Assembly: GCF_019059575.1 (NCBI RefSeq)
Contig: NW_024881588.1
Coordinates: forward strand, 868,001 to 932,000
Direction of reading: 5' to 3'
From: Amphibalanus amphitrite
Lineage: Eukaryota > Arthropoda > Thecostraca > Balanomorpha > Balanidae
DNA: 64,000 bases
Shown here: one piece after another, positions 34,757 through 45,397 of the stretch
How positions within the stretch are numbered: position 1 is the stretch's first letter
Layout: each line of letters begins with the position of its first letter
The notes under the pieces: model-generated
The model's database searches: none
Told to the model about the DNA's origin: nothing
The model's input: the letters and a program-made list of their open reading frames with translations, nothing else
Position numbers and translations under genes: made by a program

Positions 34757-37700
34757 ATGAATGTGTTACGGTCGGTGTTCCGTCAGCTGGCTAAGGGAGG
34801 GGTCACGCGCAGCCGGAGCGACACTGGCGTCATCTATGGAGCACCGCAGGAACCTCTAGTTCCGCGGCTGTCGCCAGAGCTTTCGCAGCTGAAATGGCTT
34901 GGACGGCGCGGCGGCCGCCGCTGCTGTCGGATGGGCGCCAGGCAAGACGTGCCGGCCCGTATCCCGGTGATCAGCGGCAGAAGACCTAAAGTGACCGTGA
35001 CCAGCGGTGGAGCGGCACTCCGAGACCGCTGCCTGCGCGAGATACAGCTAGTCCCTGCGGAGCGAGAGGCCGCCGGTGGCGCCCCCTCTGCCCAGCAGAA
35101 CCAGACCAGCGCCACCTCTGCCCAGCGGAACCAGACTAGCACCGAGTCTCTTGACGAGCGCCGCTCCGACTCCGGAACCGGCCGAGGGGTGAGAATCGGC
35201 CACATTAACGCCCAGTCGCTCGCCCCCAAGGTCGACGCCATCAACAGCCTCCTCGACTCAGAGCAGTTTGATATTCTCTGTGTCTCTGAATCGTGGCTGA
35301 CGCCTGACACTCTGTCACGTTTTATAGTGTTTCCAGGCTATGTCATGGTGAGACGCGACCGGGCCGAATCGACTGAAGGCCAGCGTGTCAGAGGTGGCGG
35401 GGTGGCGGTCATCCATAGGGAGGAGATACACTGCCAGGTGCTGTCGACGCCGGTGACCAGCCTGCTGGAGACGCTGTGGGTCTCAGTGTCGTGGCGCGGC
35501 GGCCGGCCGGCCATCATTGGAGTCGCATACCGGCCTCCGGCTGGCTCCGTCTCCCAGGCCGTAGACGAGCTCCAGGAGCAGCTGAGAGACGTCCTGGCCA
35601 GGGGCAAGCCGACCTACCTGCTGGGAGACCTCAACATCGACGTTCTGAACGCCCAGTCCTCCGACACCCGGCGCTACAAGACTGCTCTCTCGGAGCTGAA
35701 CGTGACCCAGCTGATCGACCGGCCGACCCATCTGCGGCCAAACCCATCGGCCCTGGATCACATCATCACTAACATCTCATCATCTCGCGCTGACGTCCTC
35801 ACCACACCTATCAGTGACCACCAGCCGATAGCAGTCGGCGCACCTATCGGCCGACTCCGGAAGCAGCCGACGGAGCGCACCACTCGGAACTGGGGCCGAA
35901 CAGACTGGGACGCTGTCTGCTTAGACCTGCTGCTGGCTGACTGGTCCAACTTCGACAGCAACGAGGACGTCAACAGCATGGTCGACATCTTCATGCAGAT
36001 ATGGTGGACAGTCATTGACCGTCACTGTCCGGCGCGCACCCGACGCGGCCGACGCAGAGGCTGTCCGTGGATAACCGACAACCACGAGCTGCGACAGGCC
36101 ATGCTGGAGCGTGACGAGGCGTACCAGGCGTGGCTGGACCTACACACTCCCGAGTCCCGCGAGGACTACTGCCGCCTGCGGAACTCCGTCAAGGCTCAGC
36201 TGGCTCAGGCGCGCAGGGAGTTCCTGGGGCGCCAGCTGCTGGCCTCTGACCGCAAGGAGTTCTGGTCCAGCCTCAGGAGGTTCTACCTGGCGCCCTCCGC
36301 TTCAGCACACTCGACTTCAGACAAGAGTGCAGCCGAGCAGCGGGCCCGCGCTGACCGATTCAACGAGTTCTTCGCGTCGGTGGGCTCTCGCATCGCGGCC
36401 GACTTGAATGATGACGTCACTGCGGGCCTAGCCCCGCGGCCGCCTATAGTAGTCTCAGCGGCGTTCCGGCTCCAGCCTGCGACCCTACCGGAGCTGGCGC
36501 GAGCTGTGAGGCGGATGAACTCGTCTGGGGCGGTGGGGCTGGACGGGGTGCCACTCGGTGCGGTGAAGCGCTGTTTTGATGTGATTGGCCCCCACCTGCT
36601 GCGACTTGTGAATGTGTCCCTAACCAAAGGTGTTTTCCCTGAGGCGTGGAAAACTGCCGAGGTGGTGCCGATCCTTAAGCCACGCGGTGATGTACACGAA
36701 CCATCTAGCCACAGACCGATCTCACTTTTATCTCACTTGTCAAAAGTTGTTGAAAAGGTTGTGTGTGACCAACTGTCGCGGTACCTATCGGACCACAACA
36801 TTTTATTTTACAACCAGTACGCCTACCGATCATGTCACAGCACGGAGGACGCCGTGCTCGACGCTGTCGAATGGATCAGCCAGAACTCAGAGCGGGGAGA
36901 GGTCTCCTCAGTCACGGCAGCTGACCTCAGCAAGGCCTTCGACAGCGTCGACCACGGCGTCCTCCTGCGCAAGCTGGAGTGGTACGGGATCGACCCGACC
37001 TGGTTTGGTAGTTATCTTGGCGGCCGCGGGCAGCTGGTCAGGGGCGGCAGAACAGTCCTGCCGGTCCCCTGCGGGGTTCCGCAGGGATCCATAGCCGGGC
37101 CGATCCTCTTCAGCCTGCTAACGAACGACCTGCACTGCCATCTACCGGACTGTCGGATGATCGCATATGCTGACGATGCCCAGCTGCTCGATCACTCGCG
37201 TCCTGACCCTCAAAATTTAGCATCACTAAAACAACGTGTCGAAAACTCCTTGGATGTCATGAAACACTGGTTTAGCTCAAATTCTCTTAAAATGAACCCT
37301 CAAAAGACCGACTTCATTCTCATCGGAACCCGCCAGACTCTCAGCAAGGTCGAAAACTTCCATATCTGCATAGCTGAGTCAGTCTTAAAACCGTCACCAA
37401 CCATCAAATTGTTGGGGGTGACTGTCGACTCGTGTTTGGCCTGGGACGCCAGCATCAGTCACATCGTCAGGAGGTGCAATGCCCTCCTCATATCCCTCTC
37501 CAAGTTCCGCCACCATTTTGACCAGGAAACGCTAAAGTTACTCATTGAGACCCACGTGTTCCCTCACATTCTGTACTGCATTTCGGTGTGGGGCGGAACC
37601 ACAAAAAATCAACTCACTCGGATCCAAAAACTCATCAACTTCAGTGCTCGGATCGTGACAGGCGTGCGGCGTCGGGAGAGGATCGGGCCGGCTCTGGCAT

Positions 37701-38008
37701 CCCTGGGCTGGCCCAGAGTGGAGCGGCTGGTGTGGGAGAGGGACCTACTGAAGGTGTGGAAGGCGCTCCACATACCAGCTTACCCTCTCTCCATCCGCCG
37801 CATGTTTGTGTCCCGCTCTGAGGTGTCTGGCCGGGTCACACGCTCTGTAGAAGCTGGCGCCCTGGAGCTGCAGAAGTGTAGGCTCTCTTCCACACAGAGA
37901 ACGTTTAGTTACCGCGCTGCTGCCGCGTGGAACCGGCTGCCGCCGGCCGTCAGGGAGCAGCCCACGCTGACCGCGTTTCGCCGCGCAGTGGCGGCCAGCG
38001 AAGCCTGA
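34757..38008 (+). CDS. Intact LINE ORF: apurinic endonuclease plus reverse transcriptase (CR1/Jockey group)
   Basis: The frame is open from 34607; the ATG at 34757 (context GCGCCATGA) gives 1083 residues. Numbering from the 34607 methionine, an APE-type endonuclease starts at about 197 (RIGHINAQSL) with E228 in SESW, D341/N343 in GDLNID and the SDH motif at 403-405. The RT follows at about 640-930: ADLSKAFDSVDH (D773), GVPQGSIAGPILF (from 823) and AYADD (D856, D857), then a thumb and a C-terminal YRAAAAWNRLPPAV block. All catalytic residues are present and there is no stop or frameshift, so the copy is young or active. No gag-like ORF1 is seen upstream, although the 5' end of the element was not defined. 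The stop is followed by about 60 bases of AT-rich 3' UTR, after which a MITE begins at about 38070. Confidence 0.92.
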   Translation: MNVLRSVFRQLAKGGVTRSRSDTGVIYGAPQEPLVPRLSPELSQLKWLGRRGGRRCCRMGARQDVPARIPVISGRRPKVTVTSGGAALRDRCLREIQLVPAEREAAGGAPSAQQNQTSATSAQRNQTSTESLDERRSDSGTGRGVRIGHINAQSLAPKVDAINSLLDSEQFDILCVSESWLTPDTLSRFIVFPGYVMVRRDRAESTEGQRVRGGGVAVIHREEIHCQVLSTPVTSLLETLWVSVSWRGGRPAIIGVAYRPPAGSVSQAVDELQEQLRDVLARGKPTYLLGDLNIDVLNAQSSDTRRYKTALSELNVTQLIDRPTHLRPNPSALDHIITNISSSRADVLTTPISDHQPIAVGAPIGRLRKQPTERTTRNWGRTDWDAVCLDLLLADWSNFDSNEDVNSMVDIFMQIWWTVIDRHCPARTRRGRRRGCPWITDNHELRQAMLERDEAYQAWLDLHTPESREDYCRLRNSVKAQLAQARREFLGRQLLASDRKEFWSSLRRFYLAPSASAHSTSDKSAAEQRARADRFNEFFASVGSRIAADLNDDVTAGLAPRPPIVVSAAFRLQPATLPELARAVRRMNSSGAVGLDGVPLGAVKRCFDVIGPHLLRLVNVSLTKGVFPEAWKTAEVVPILKPRGDVHEPSSHRPISLLSHLSKVVEKVVCDQLSRYLSDHNILFYNQYAYRSCHSTEDAVLDAVEWISQNSERGEVSSVTAADLSKAFDSVDHGVLLRKLEWYGIDPTWFGSYLGGRGQLVRGGRTVLPVPCGVPQGSIAGPILFSLLTNDLHCHLPDCRMIAYADDAQLLDHSRPDPQNLASLKQRVENSLDVMKHWFSSNSLKMNPQKTDFILIGTRQTLSKVENFHICIAESVLKPSPTIKLLGVTVDSCLAWDASISHIVRRCNALLISLSKFRHHFDQETLKLLIETHVFPHILYCISVWGGTTKNQLTRIQKLINFSARIVTGVRRRERIGPALASLGWPRVERLVWERDLLKVWKALHIPAYPLSIRRMFVSRSEVSGRVTRSVEAGALELQKCRLSSTQRTFSYRAAAAWNRLPPAVREQPTLTAFRRAVAASEA

Positions 38009-38069
38009 GATCTTGGGGTGCTGTGTTTTATTCCGGTTTTAGTGCAGTTAGTTGTCTTATTTTATCTGC

Positions 38070-38887
38070 CAGCACTGGCGGATCCAGGGGGGGGCCACCG
38101 GGGCCATGGCCCCCCCAAAAGCCTGAAAGGGGGGCCAACATATCTTTTGGCCCCCCCAAAACGCTTGGAGAAAAAATAATGTGAGAAGGTTGCGTAGTAG
38201 ATACCTACTAGAATCAGCAGCGTGATTCAATAGCGTAGAGAAAGTCAGGGGCGCGGTAACTGCTTTCAGACTGGGGGAGCACACCATAATAGAGATCAAC
38301 CTAGGGTCCCCCCAAATCTAGTTTTCTCACCGGTTTTAGGCCACTTATTTTTCATCCCTTGGCTTTTTCAACAAAAAAAAAAGAAACAGTTGCAAAAAAG
38401 GACGGTATTCCGTTTGAAAGTTGTGGGGGCACCGCCCCCACTGGCGGATTCAAGGGGGCCACCGGGGCCATGGGCCCAAAAAGCCTGAAAGAGGGGGCCA
38501 ACATATCTTTTGGCCCCCCAAAACGCTCGAAGAAAAATTAATGTGAGAAGGTTGTGTAGTAGATACTTACTAGAATCAGCAGCGTGATTCAATAGCGTAG
38601 AGAAACCCAGGGGCGCGGGAACTACTTTTAGACGGGGGGGGGGGGGGGGGGAGGTCACACCATGATAGAGATCAACCTAGGATCCCCCAAATATAGTTTT
38701 CTCGCCGGTTTTAGGCCACTTATTTTTCATCCCTTGGCTTTTTCAACAACAAAAAAAGAAAACATTTGCAAAAAGGAGCGGTATTCTGTCTGAAAGTTGT
38801 GGGGGCACCGCCCGCACGGCCCCAGAGTTGGGGGGGGGGGGGGGCAAGCTGCCACCACTGCCCCCTCCCCCGGTTCCCGCGCCTATG
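38070..38887. repeat. Tandem duplication of a two-MITE block (GGCGGATCCAG element plus hAT-like element)
   Basis: Both halves (38070-38439 and 38440-38887) run in the same order. First comes CTGGCGGAT(C/T)CAAG or CAGG with runs of GGCC, then GAATCAGCAGCGTGATTCAA, then a CAGGGGCGCGG hAT-like element. In the first half the hAT-like element (from 38246) is cut at 38439, where the second half starts. This indicates duplication of the composite block after the first element had been hit by the second. Confidence 0.7.
38608..38887. mobile_element. hAT-like MITE, copy 1
   Basis: Inverted ends are CAGGGGCGCGGGAAC and, on the other strand, CATAGGCGCGGGAAC, followed by G homopolymers. The 8 bp on the left, GAGAAACC (38600-38607), and on the right, GAGAAACT (38888-38895), agree at 7 of 8 positions, the target duplication length of hAT transposons. 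The 280-bp body has no coding capacity and matches the copy at 44733-45007. Confidence 0.8.
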
Positions 38888-39470
38888 GAGAAACTACCGG
38901 GTTTACTAGCTTCCTTCACAAAGTGTCGTCATGTCTTATCGTCACCCGAGAAGGTCTTATTGCATAAATATCGATTGAGCTGTCAAGTTAACAAACTTGC
39001 TGTGGCAGCCTGACCTGACATGACCCGGCAACTTTTCATTCACGGAATATGCGCAATAAATTTTTTAGGAAAACTCACTGAGTTTTCGTTGAAAAAAAAA
39101 ACTTGTTTTGTTTCGTAATTGTACAAGAAGCATATGAGGGACCTTTTTGTCCCTTTCTGCGAAACGGTAAAAGACTTATTTCGGTCACAGCTCAGGCCAA
39201 TCTCTAAGGGTCAGTCGGGTCACTTATTTCTTAAAAGGGTCCTTACGGCATCCAAGGACCAATTCCGGCTTTTGAGTGCGCCACATCAGCATTTGATGCT
39301 ACGACAGATGTCGAAATCTGAATATATGTTACAGGCCGTATGAAAATTCGGTCCGTTTGCAAAGGGCCTGGCCCAGTCAGGCCATATGAAACTACCTGAA
39401 AACACCGGCCGTTTGCAAACTATGACCTGAAATATCAGACCGTTTGAAAACGACCTAGTTAGTTTCGGCC

Positions 39471-39620
39471 TAGCGGATCCAGGGGGGCCACGGGGTCATG
39501 CCCCCAAGCCTGAAAGGGGAACAACTTATATTTTTTGTCCCCAAAAACACTTAAGAAAAATGAATGTGAGAAGGGCGTAGTAGGTAGAGAGAAAATACCG
39601 TATCATTAAAAATCTGTGAG
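39471..39620. repeat. Fragment of the GGCGGATCCAG element
   Basis: It starts GCGGATCCAGGGGGGCCAC and follows the element at 38070 through AAGCCTGAAAGGGG and the AATGTGAGAAGG segment, with many differences. It is an older copy. A further inverted piece lies at 41341-41487, where the end reads CTGGATCCGCCAGTG. Confidence 0.6.
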
Positions 39621-39723
39621 CTTGATAAAAGTGTTGGTCTTGTCTTCACCCAAGAAGTTCTTATTGCACACTTTAACCATGGATGAAAGAACCTTCATCC
39701 CCTGGTTCTCCTTCATCCATGCT

Positions 39724-40228
39724 TTAAAGGGACTATCCCACCTTCTAAAATGTTGTTAAAACCAGTTAAATTGTGCCCGACTTTATAGATTGGATGACCA
39801 GGAACACGGTTCTGGCATTTATTTTTCATTAAACATCTTAAGCTTCCCATATTCCAAACACAAACTTTCAAATATGTGACGTCACAGCCCAAAATTACCT
39901 CCTTCCCCAGGCCACATTACTGTCATAAAGCTGATTCTTTTTACTCTGTAGGCACCACAACAAAGTTCAGACCAGGTTTTAAGCGATTTGTCAACGAACA
40001 AACCCATTTAAATCAGAATGACTAAACGAGGTGACGTCACACTAACGGTCGCTCCATGTTGAAGATAGGGCCTTGTACAAGGCCCATTTTCAAATGAAGG
40101 GAACGAATTTCTTCAACACCAAGAGGCCGCGGGGGTTGCAACCTAGATAGATAGTGGTTTCTGAACCTCGCCGCAAACTTGGCTATCTCAACTCAAACCC
40201 CATGTTAAAGGTGGGATAGTCCCTTTAA
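39724..40228. mobile_element. TTAA MITE of T2/Kolobok type
   Basis: The ends are perfect 21-bp inverted repeats, TTAAAGGGACTATCCCACCT, including a TTAA at 39724 and at 40225. This TTAAAGGR end is the signature of T2-type MITEs mobilised by Kolobok transposases. The 505-bp body is non-coding. Its right TTAA is shared with the left end of the GGTCA-rich element that follows. Confidence 0.8.
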
Positions 40229-41195
40229 CTCTCGATCGACGTGTGAAGTTATCGTGTAAGGTATCATGAAGCCGATCGCGACGAAACTTTAGTACCCTCA
40301 TGGTGACAAAGTCTGAAAATTGCATGACCCTGACCCAAGTGAACTTTGACTTGTGGCCTATTTCTCGAGACTGTTTGGCCATGTTGGAGGCCATGTTTGG
40401 CCGGAATAGCGATTCGGCGTATGTCGGCTCACATTATCCGCGCTTTTATAGTCTTTTCGTGGTTTAAAACGCTCAAACATGTGATATGATGTTGCTCCCA
40501 CGCATTAGGGCGGATGCCAATGTCACCTTACGGTCAAGTCAGGTCATTGACCTTTGATAACCTCGGTGCACTTTTCCGAGTTTAACATGTTTCTAGGATA
40601 GTTTCGTTTAGCTGATTTTGAATTTAGCATTTTGCAACCATTTGAACATTTACGAAGTAGTTTTGATGCCTTCGTATCATGTTACGTAGCTGCCAGTGGT
40701 AGTGGACACCTGCTATACGGACGCCCATAAGTACTCCTACTGGTTGATCTGACCTGACCTGCCCCGACATGGTCTAAACGCATGAAGACATTATCTATGA
40801 TCCAAACTAACATGAAATTTGTGATCAGCACAAAAAAAACGTATTACAGCCTTACTTTAGGAGGTTCTGACAGGTCCTGATTTTCCCGTCTTTTGGGTCT
40901 GTGACCTGACCTGGGCGGTGTTTCACGGCACGCTGCCAGCCGCTGCCAGCGCTGATGGCACTTTTGGTTTCAATGGAGACATCAACAAGCCTATACCCAC
41001 AACACTACCGAAGGCTGACCTTAGCTCGCGGAATGCGCTGTCAGCACGACCGTGAAACACCGCCCTGGAAGGTCAACCAATGACCAAGGACCTTAAAATC
41101 GGGTATCATCGGCTTCGTCTCGTCACTCACGGGCAACACGCCTGTTTTTTTTCCGCGAGCTCTAGCTTAATCAGGGGCCGAACGGCAGGGGGTCC
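40225..41195. mobile_element. GGTCA-rich element, copy 2 (lacks the nested insertion of copy 1)
   Basis: The left end is TTAA-CTCTCGATCGACG, similar to copy 1 at 13902. Similarity continues through ATCGCGACGAAACTTTAGTA, the GATTCGGCGTATGTCG block and the TGACC-rich right part, to CAGGGGCCGAACGGCAGGGG at about 41190. The right terminus is lost. It reads through the site where copy 1 carries its 1.2-kb insert, but has its own insertion at 40914-41064. Confidence 0.75.
40914..41064. mobile_element. 151-bp MITE with 3-bp CTG duplication (Harbinger-like)
   Basis: Perfect 15-bp inverted ends GGCGGTGTTTCACGG are flanked by CTG on both sides (40911-40913, 41065-41067). Copy 1 of the host element reads uninterrupted at this point (GACCTGACCTGGAAGGTC, about 15805-15822), so insert and duplication are exact. 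A 3-bp CNG-type duplication and GGC ends fit PIF/Harbinger MITEs. Confidence 0.82.
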
Positions 41196-43388
41196 AACCG
41201 ACACCTCCCAGCCCGCGAAGGCTGCGCCACGCACCGACCCGGAGCGGGCTAATTGGTCGACAAAAGCAATTTGAAGTGTTTTCAAAGTAATATTTAGGCT
41301 CGGGTTGGGTGGGCTACCATTTCTATTTTTTTATTTTTAGTTAAAAAAAAATATCGTTTCAGGGCTGTGACGAAAAAATAAGTGGCCTAAATCCGATGAG
41401 AAAACAGGATTTGGGGGTACCCTAGGTTTGGTTACTTGCAGGAGTTGGCCCCCCCCCAAAACGCAAGTCTGGATCCGCCAGTGTCTGCCAGTGCCTATTG
41501 CCTTCTTGCATTTTACTGTATTGTGCATGACGCTGAATCCTGAAAAACCATGTTATGTGGATGGATTTTAGATCAATACATACATACATACTTGGATGAT
41601 GCAACAAACTGCGTTGCTGTGTTAGCTTCCTTGATATTACTGGATTACGCTTCGGTGTTTCACAAAATGCAAGACTGTGCTTTATTTGATGACGCAAAAA
41701 CAGAATGTTCTATTAATTGCAGATTAATGAAGTTCTATCAGAGTGTTCTCATTTAGTATCCGTTGAGACGGACGGGGTGTTACTTCTGCCCGTGAACGGC
41801 CGACGTTTCCAGTTATGATAGAATTGGAAACGTGGTAGAATGCATGTTGCCATGTGTGGTTCTTATTGTACACCTACTTGATGCGTGGGCGGCAGCCGAC
41901 ACAGCCCGTTTGCAGAAGTGCACAGTGTGAGGGCGGGTGGTCTGAAAAACCACATCTAACAATTAAAAATATCGGCACTATTTCACACGGTACTCGTTTC
42001 CACCGGCTAATGCGGTTTCACACGGTTCATGCCGCCTCTGCAAACGGATCATCTTACTGCGCCTCTCTGGTCAGGACGTGTCGGCATCATAGTTTGACTT
42101 ATCGCTCCAGCCAGGCATCACGAGTCCTTTCGGCGTTGATCTGTGTGTGTGTGTTCTGACTACTGCGCCGTTACGGTTGTTTCGTGCCGCGCGCACCGTT
42201 GGTCGTTCCGGCCTTCCCGGCTCCATGATGTGCATATTGCAGCGGCGCCTGACGGGTGTTAGACTGTGCCGCATTACACCCGGGAGCTGCGGCACAGTCT
42301 CCCCCTGACGTCTCGCCGAGATCAGTGCTTTGCTTTCTCCTGACGCTAACGCCCTGTGCTGAGAGCTCCGTTACTGACAGATTGGTTTGTGGAAATCGTT
42401 ATCGGATTTTTGTTGGAAATAGTTGCGCACTTGTTTTGACCGAATACATTTTACGCTAGAACAGTGGTAACTGGCAAGTTTGAGTTTGCCCAGGAGTTTC
42501 CTTTTTAATCCCTTTAACTATGGCATTTCATGCAAAGATTTTATCCAAATGGATAGTGAAAAATACACACGTATCCCTTTTATGATTTTGTACTCATTAA
42601 GTAATTAACGGTTCGGCCCACTTACCGATTTCATCTATAGCCTGTACCAAATGTGACCGCGCCTACCCGACCGCGAACCATTTTTGTCGGGAGAAAATAG
42701 CGAACCCGAAACGGCGCCCTAGCCACTGCCCGGCCAAGGGGACTGACTGCTGGCCTAGTTCGACCGGCCGGGCTAAATAATATGTTTGCATAGCTGAACA
42801 TTGAGCAATTTTGCAACGTCTGAATGAAGGTTTGGTTGCTATCACCTTTATATCACGAGAAGAGCATGCGTGTTTTTTACAGATACATACAAATTTATGT
42901 CCAACTCCTTAGAGATATCGGGTCAGCTGGTGACCTCTGAGGTCAGTTCACCTACTCGATGGTCGGGGTCTTGATTTTTTTTTTTTTTTTGTAAATGGCT
43001 TCGGCAAAAATAATCGCAAAGCGATGATATATTGTAACAATCGCGTGTGTCAAGTCCAGTAGCGTCGAATGATATACTTTTTGGGTATCGACCTCAGATA
43101 AGTGTCAAGTCAAAGCCAGTCAGATTGGGAAGCTAATCGACGGAGGACCTATTTGCGTGTACCTAATTCAATGTGGCAACTCATTTTGAATTCATTCTGT
43201 GCTTTTCCCAGTTTGCTAAATCAGACTGCGTCATTTGTGTGTGTGTTGATGAGGCGTTTGTTACAGAATAAAGTCAATTTTTTTTTCGATTGTTCTGTCA
43301 GAAGTTATTTTAAACGTTGATGATGGTTTTATGGATGGTTTGTGATCTGTTGATCATCGTTTGTCATGACTCTCCAAGCTACCGTCCG
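41196..43388. other. Intergenic with transposon fragments
   Basis: 41341-41487 is an inverted fragment mixing the GGCGGATCCAG element and the hAT-like MITE body. Around 42925-42975 a GGTCA-rich patch is followed by a 16-base T run, probably another relic of the GGTCA family. A short microsatellite (ACATACAT) is at 41578. No gene is supported. Confidence 0.4.
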
Positions 43389-44466
43389 TTTAAAGGTAGT
43401 GTGCCACCTTTGAAAGATTTCCCATTTTATTTTTCCTAGGATAAGAAGCTTCTGTTTTTACCTAATATCGCAAAAAAAATCAAAAATGGGCCTGGAATAG
43501 TGCCTTTTTCGCCTGAAAGTTTATCGGTTTTTCGATATGTATAACAACTGTAGTGGGCTGAACTGCAAACAGGCGTCGGCAACAATCGCGAATGCGGCGC
43601 ACATGTGACAATAAGCAAAGATCATTATAGAGTTACGACGTACGGGAATGAGTTATCAGCTGTCTAATCGTAGACAACACAATGTCGAGCCTTAAACTGT
43701 AAGCCTGTATTGGTATTGTTTCTTTTATTTGGCTGTCGAGCATTATTTATGGTTTGAAATATGATTTTATGTAAAATAATTGATATGAAAAAGCCGTCTC
43801 TTAAGTTATGACCCCATTTCACCACACGCAAGTGGCAGAAATGACAATGATCAGCTGACGCATTTTTCTTGGCCGAAGTCAGAGCGCGCGGCCCGACGCA
43901 CCACCACCGCACCACAACGTATGAGCAGAAGCCGCGCCCAAAGCCAGGGCCCCGGTAACGTGAGGTAGCCGAGTCGGGGCAGCGTGCGCTGACCCAAGCC
44001 GGGGCCGCAGCTTTGGGCGCGGTCTACCGCATCCCCGCGGGCAGCCCCGGGCTATCACATGACACCGGGAGGACGCGCGGCCCCGGCTTGGGTCAGCGCA
44101 CGCTGCCCCGACTCGGCTACCTCACGTTACCGGGGCCCTGGCTTTGGGCGCGGTCTACCGCACCACCTAACAGGCGTGTTCGAAACCGCAGGAGATGATG
44201 ATGAACGGGTTTATCGAAACTTGATTGGATGAGCATATCGGTAATAGCGATTTCAGTGTGCACTTATTGTTCATAGTGGTGTGAAATGTGGTTGGGGTAC
44301 GACCGACAACCCGTCTGGGCGAATTTCGCACTGGGGTACTCAAAATTTGAAGAATTTAAGACGTTTCCATGAGTTTTGAAGGTATGGATAAATTCTAAAA
44401 ATCCGGTTCTCCTTATCTGGGTCATTAACTCCATACGGTCCAGGAAAGCTGGCACACTACCTTTAA
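43389..44466. mobile_element. 1078-bp TTAA element with a large internal inverted repeat
   Basis: Both ends read TTAAAGGTAGTGTGCCA as inverted repeats, with TTAA at 43389 and 44463, placing it with the TTAAAGG (T2/Kolobok-type) MITEs although the end sequence differs from the copy at 39724. There is no coding capacity. It carries a 77-bp perfect inverted repeat, listed separately. Confidence 0.75.
43932..44153. repeat. Perfect 77-bp inverted repeat with 68-bp loop
   Basis: Arms 43932-44008 and 44077-44153 are exact reverse complements, GC-rich (for example CAGCGTGCGCTGACCCAAGC). The loop begins with a second copy of the sequence CTTTGGGCGCGGTCTACCGC that also follows the right arm, so a direct repeat is superimposed. 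Perfect arms in a decayed element imply recent formation or gene conversion. Confidence 0.9.
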
Positions 44467-44732
44467 AGCATTAAGCCTTCAGCTTATTAAGAAAATATCA
44501 TATTTTTTTCTTTTTATTCAGCGTTAGGGCTGAAACAGCTTCTTTTCTTTTTTGCTGGCTCCTGGATGAGGTTCCGGTCTATTGAGAGCATTTCAGGGTC
44601 ACTGGATGAGAGATTGAGTGATAAGATGGAGTGATAAGTGATAACATTGAGCTAGCCTGAGAAGACCACCGAGTGAAGCGTCTAAGTGGCTGAGCCGTGC
44701 CTTTTGGTCGGGAGTGTCCTGGTGACGCCACC

Positions 44733-45007
44733 CAGGGGCGCGGGAACTACTTTCAGACTGGGGGGGGGGGGGGGGCACACCATAATATAGATCAACCTAT
44801 GGTACCTCCAAAACTAGTTTTCTCACCGGTTTTAGGCCACTTATTTTTCATCCCTTGGCTTTTGCAACAAAAAAGAAAGCAATTGCATAAAAAGTGCGGT
44901 ATTCCGTCTCAAAGTTGTGGGGGAACCGCCCCCACGACCCCAGAGTTGGGGGGGGGGGGGGTAAGCTGCCCCCATCACCCCTCCCCCGGTTCGTTCCCGC
45001 GCCTATG
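44733..45007. mobile_element. hAT-like MITE, copy 2
   Basis: It has the same ends and body as 38608-38887 (CAGGGGCGCGGGAAC, a G run, a GGCCACTTATTTTTCATCCC segment, a second G run, CCCGCGCCTATG). Flanking 8-mers ACGCCACC (44725-44732) and GCGCCACC (45008-45015) agree at 7 of 8 positions. Two copies with independent 8-bp duplications make the family assignment firm. Confidence 0.82.
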
Positions 45008-45397
45008 GCGCCACCCAGCCGCTGAAACGGTCGCCCCAAAGTTGAAGTGAGGTGATGAAATCTGCACTCCCACTTCGAGCAGGTGGTCTGACTGTCAGCC
45101 CCGACAACAAAACGTGATAATGGGTGGAAATGTTTAGGCAGGACGGATAAATGTCTACTTTTGGACTCTGGTTCATTTCCACGTAACCATTTCATTTCAC
45201 GTCTCCTATGATCGCTCTCGGAGTCGGCTCTAACGCCGTATTGTTCCCTCGCAGTAGGACGGTACGCAACTACCTTGGATTTTATTTCCTTCAAAATAGC
45301 ATGCAAGGTTTAGCTTAATTCTTTTCGTTGGTCAGTTGGCTTTTCCATCATGTAGGTATATGTGGCCTCAGGACTTTGCGCTTCGGTCAGTGGTAAG

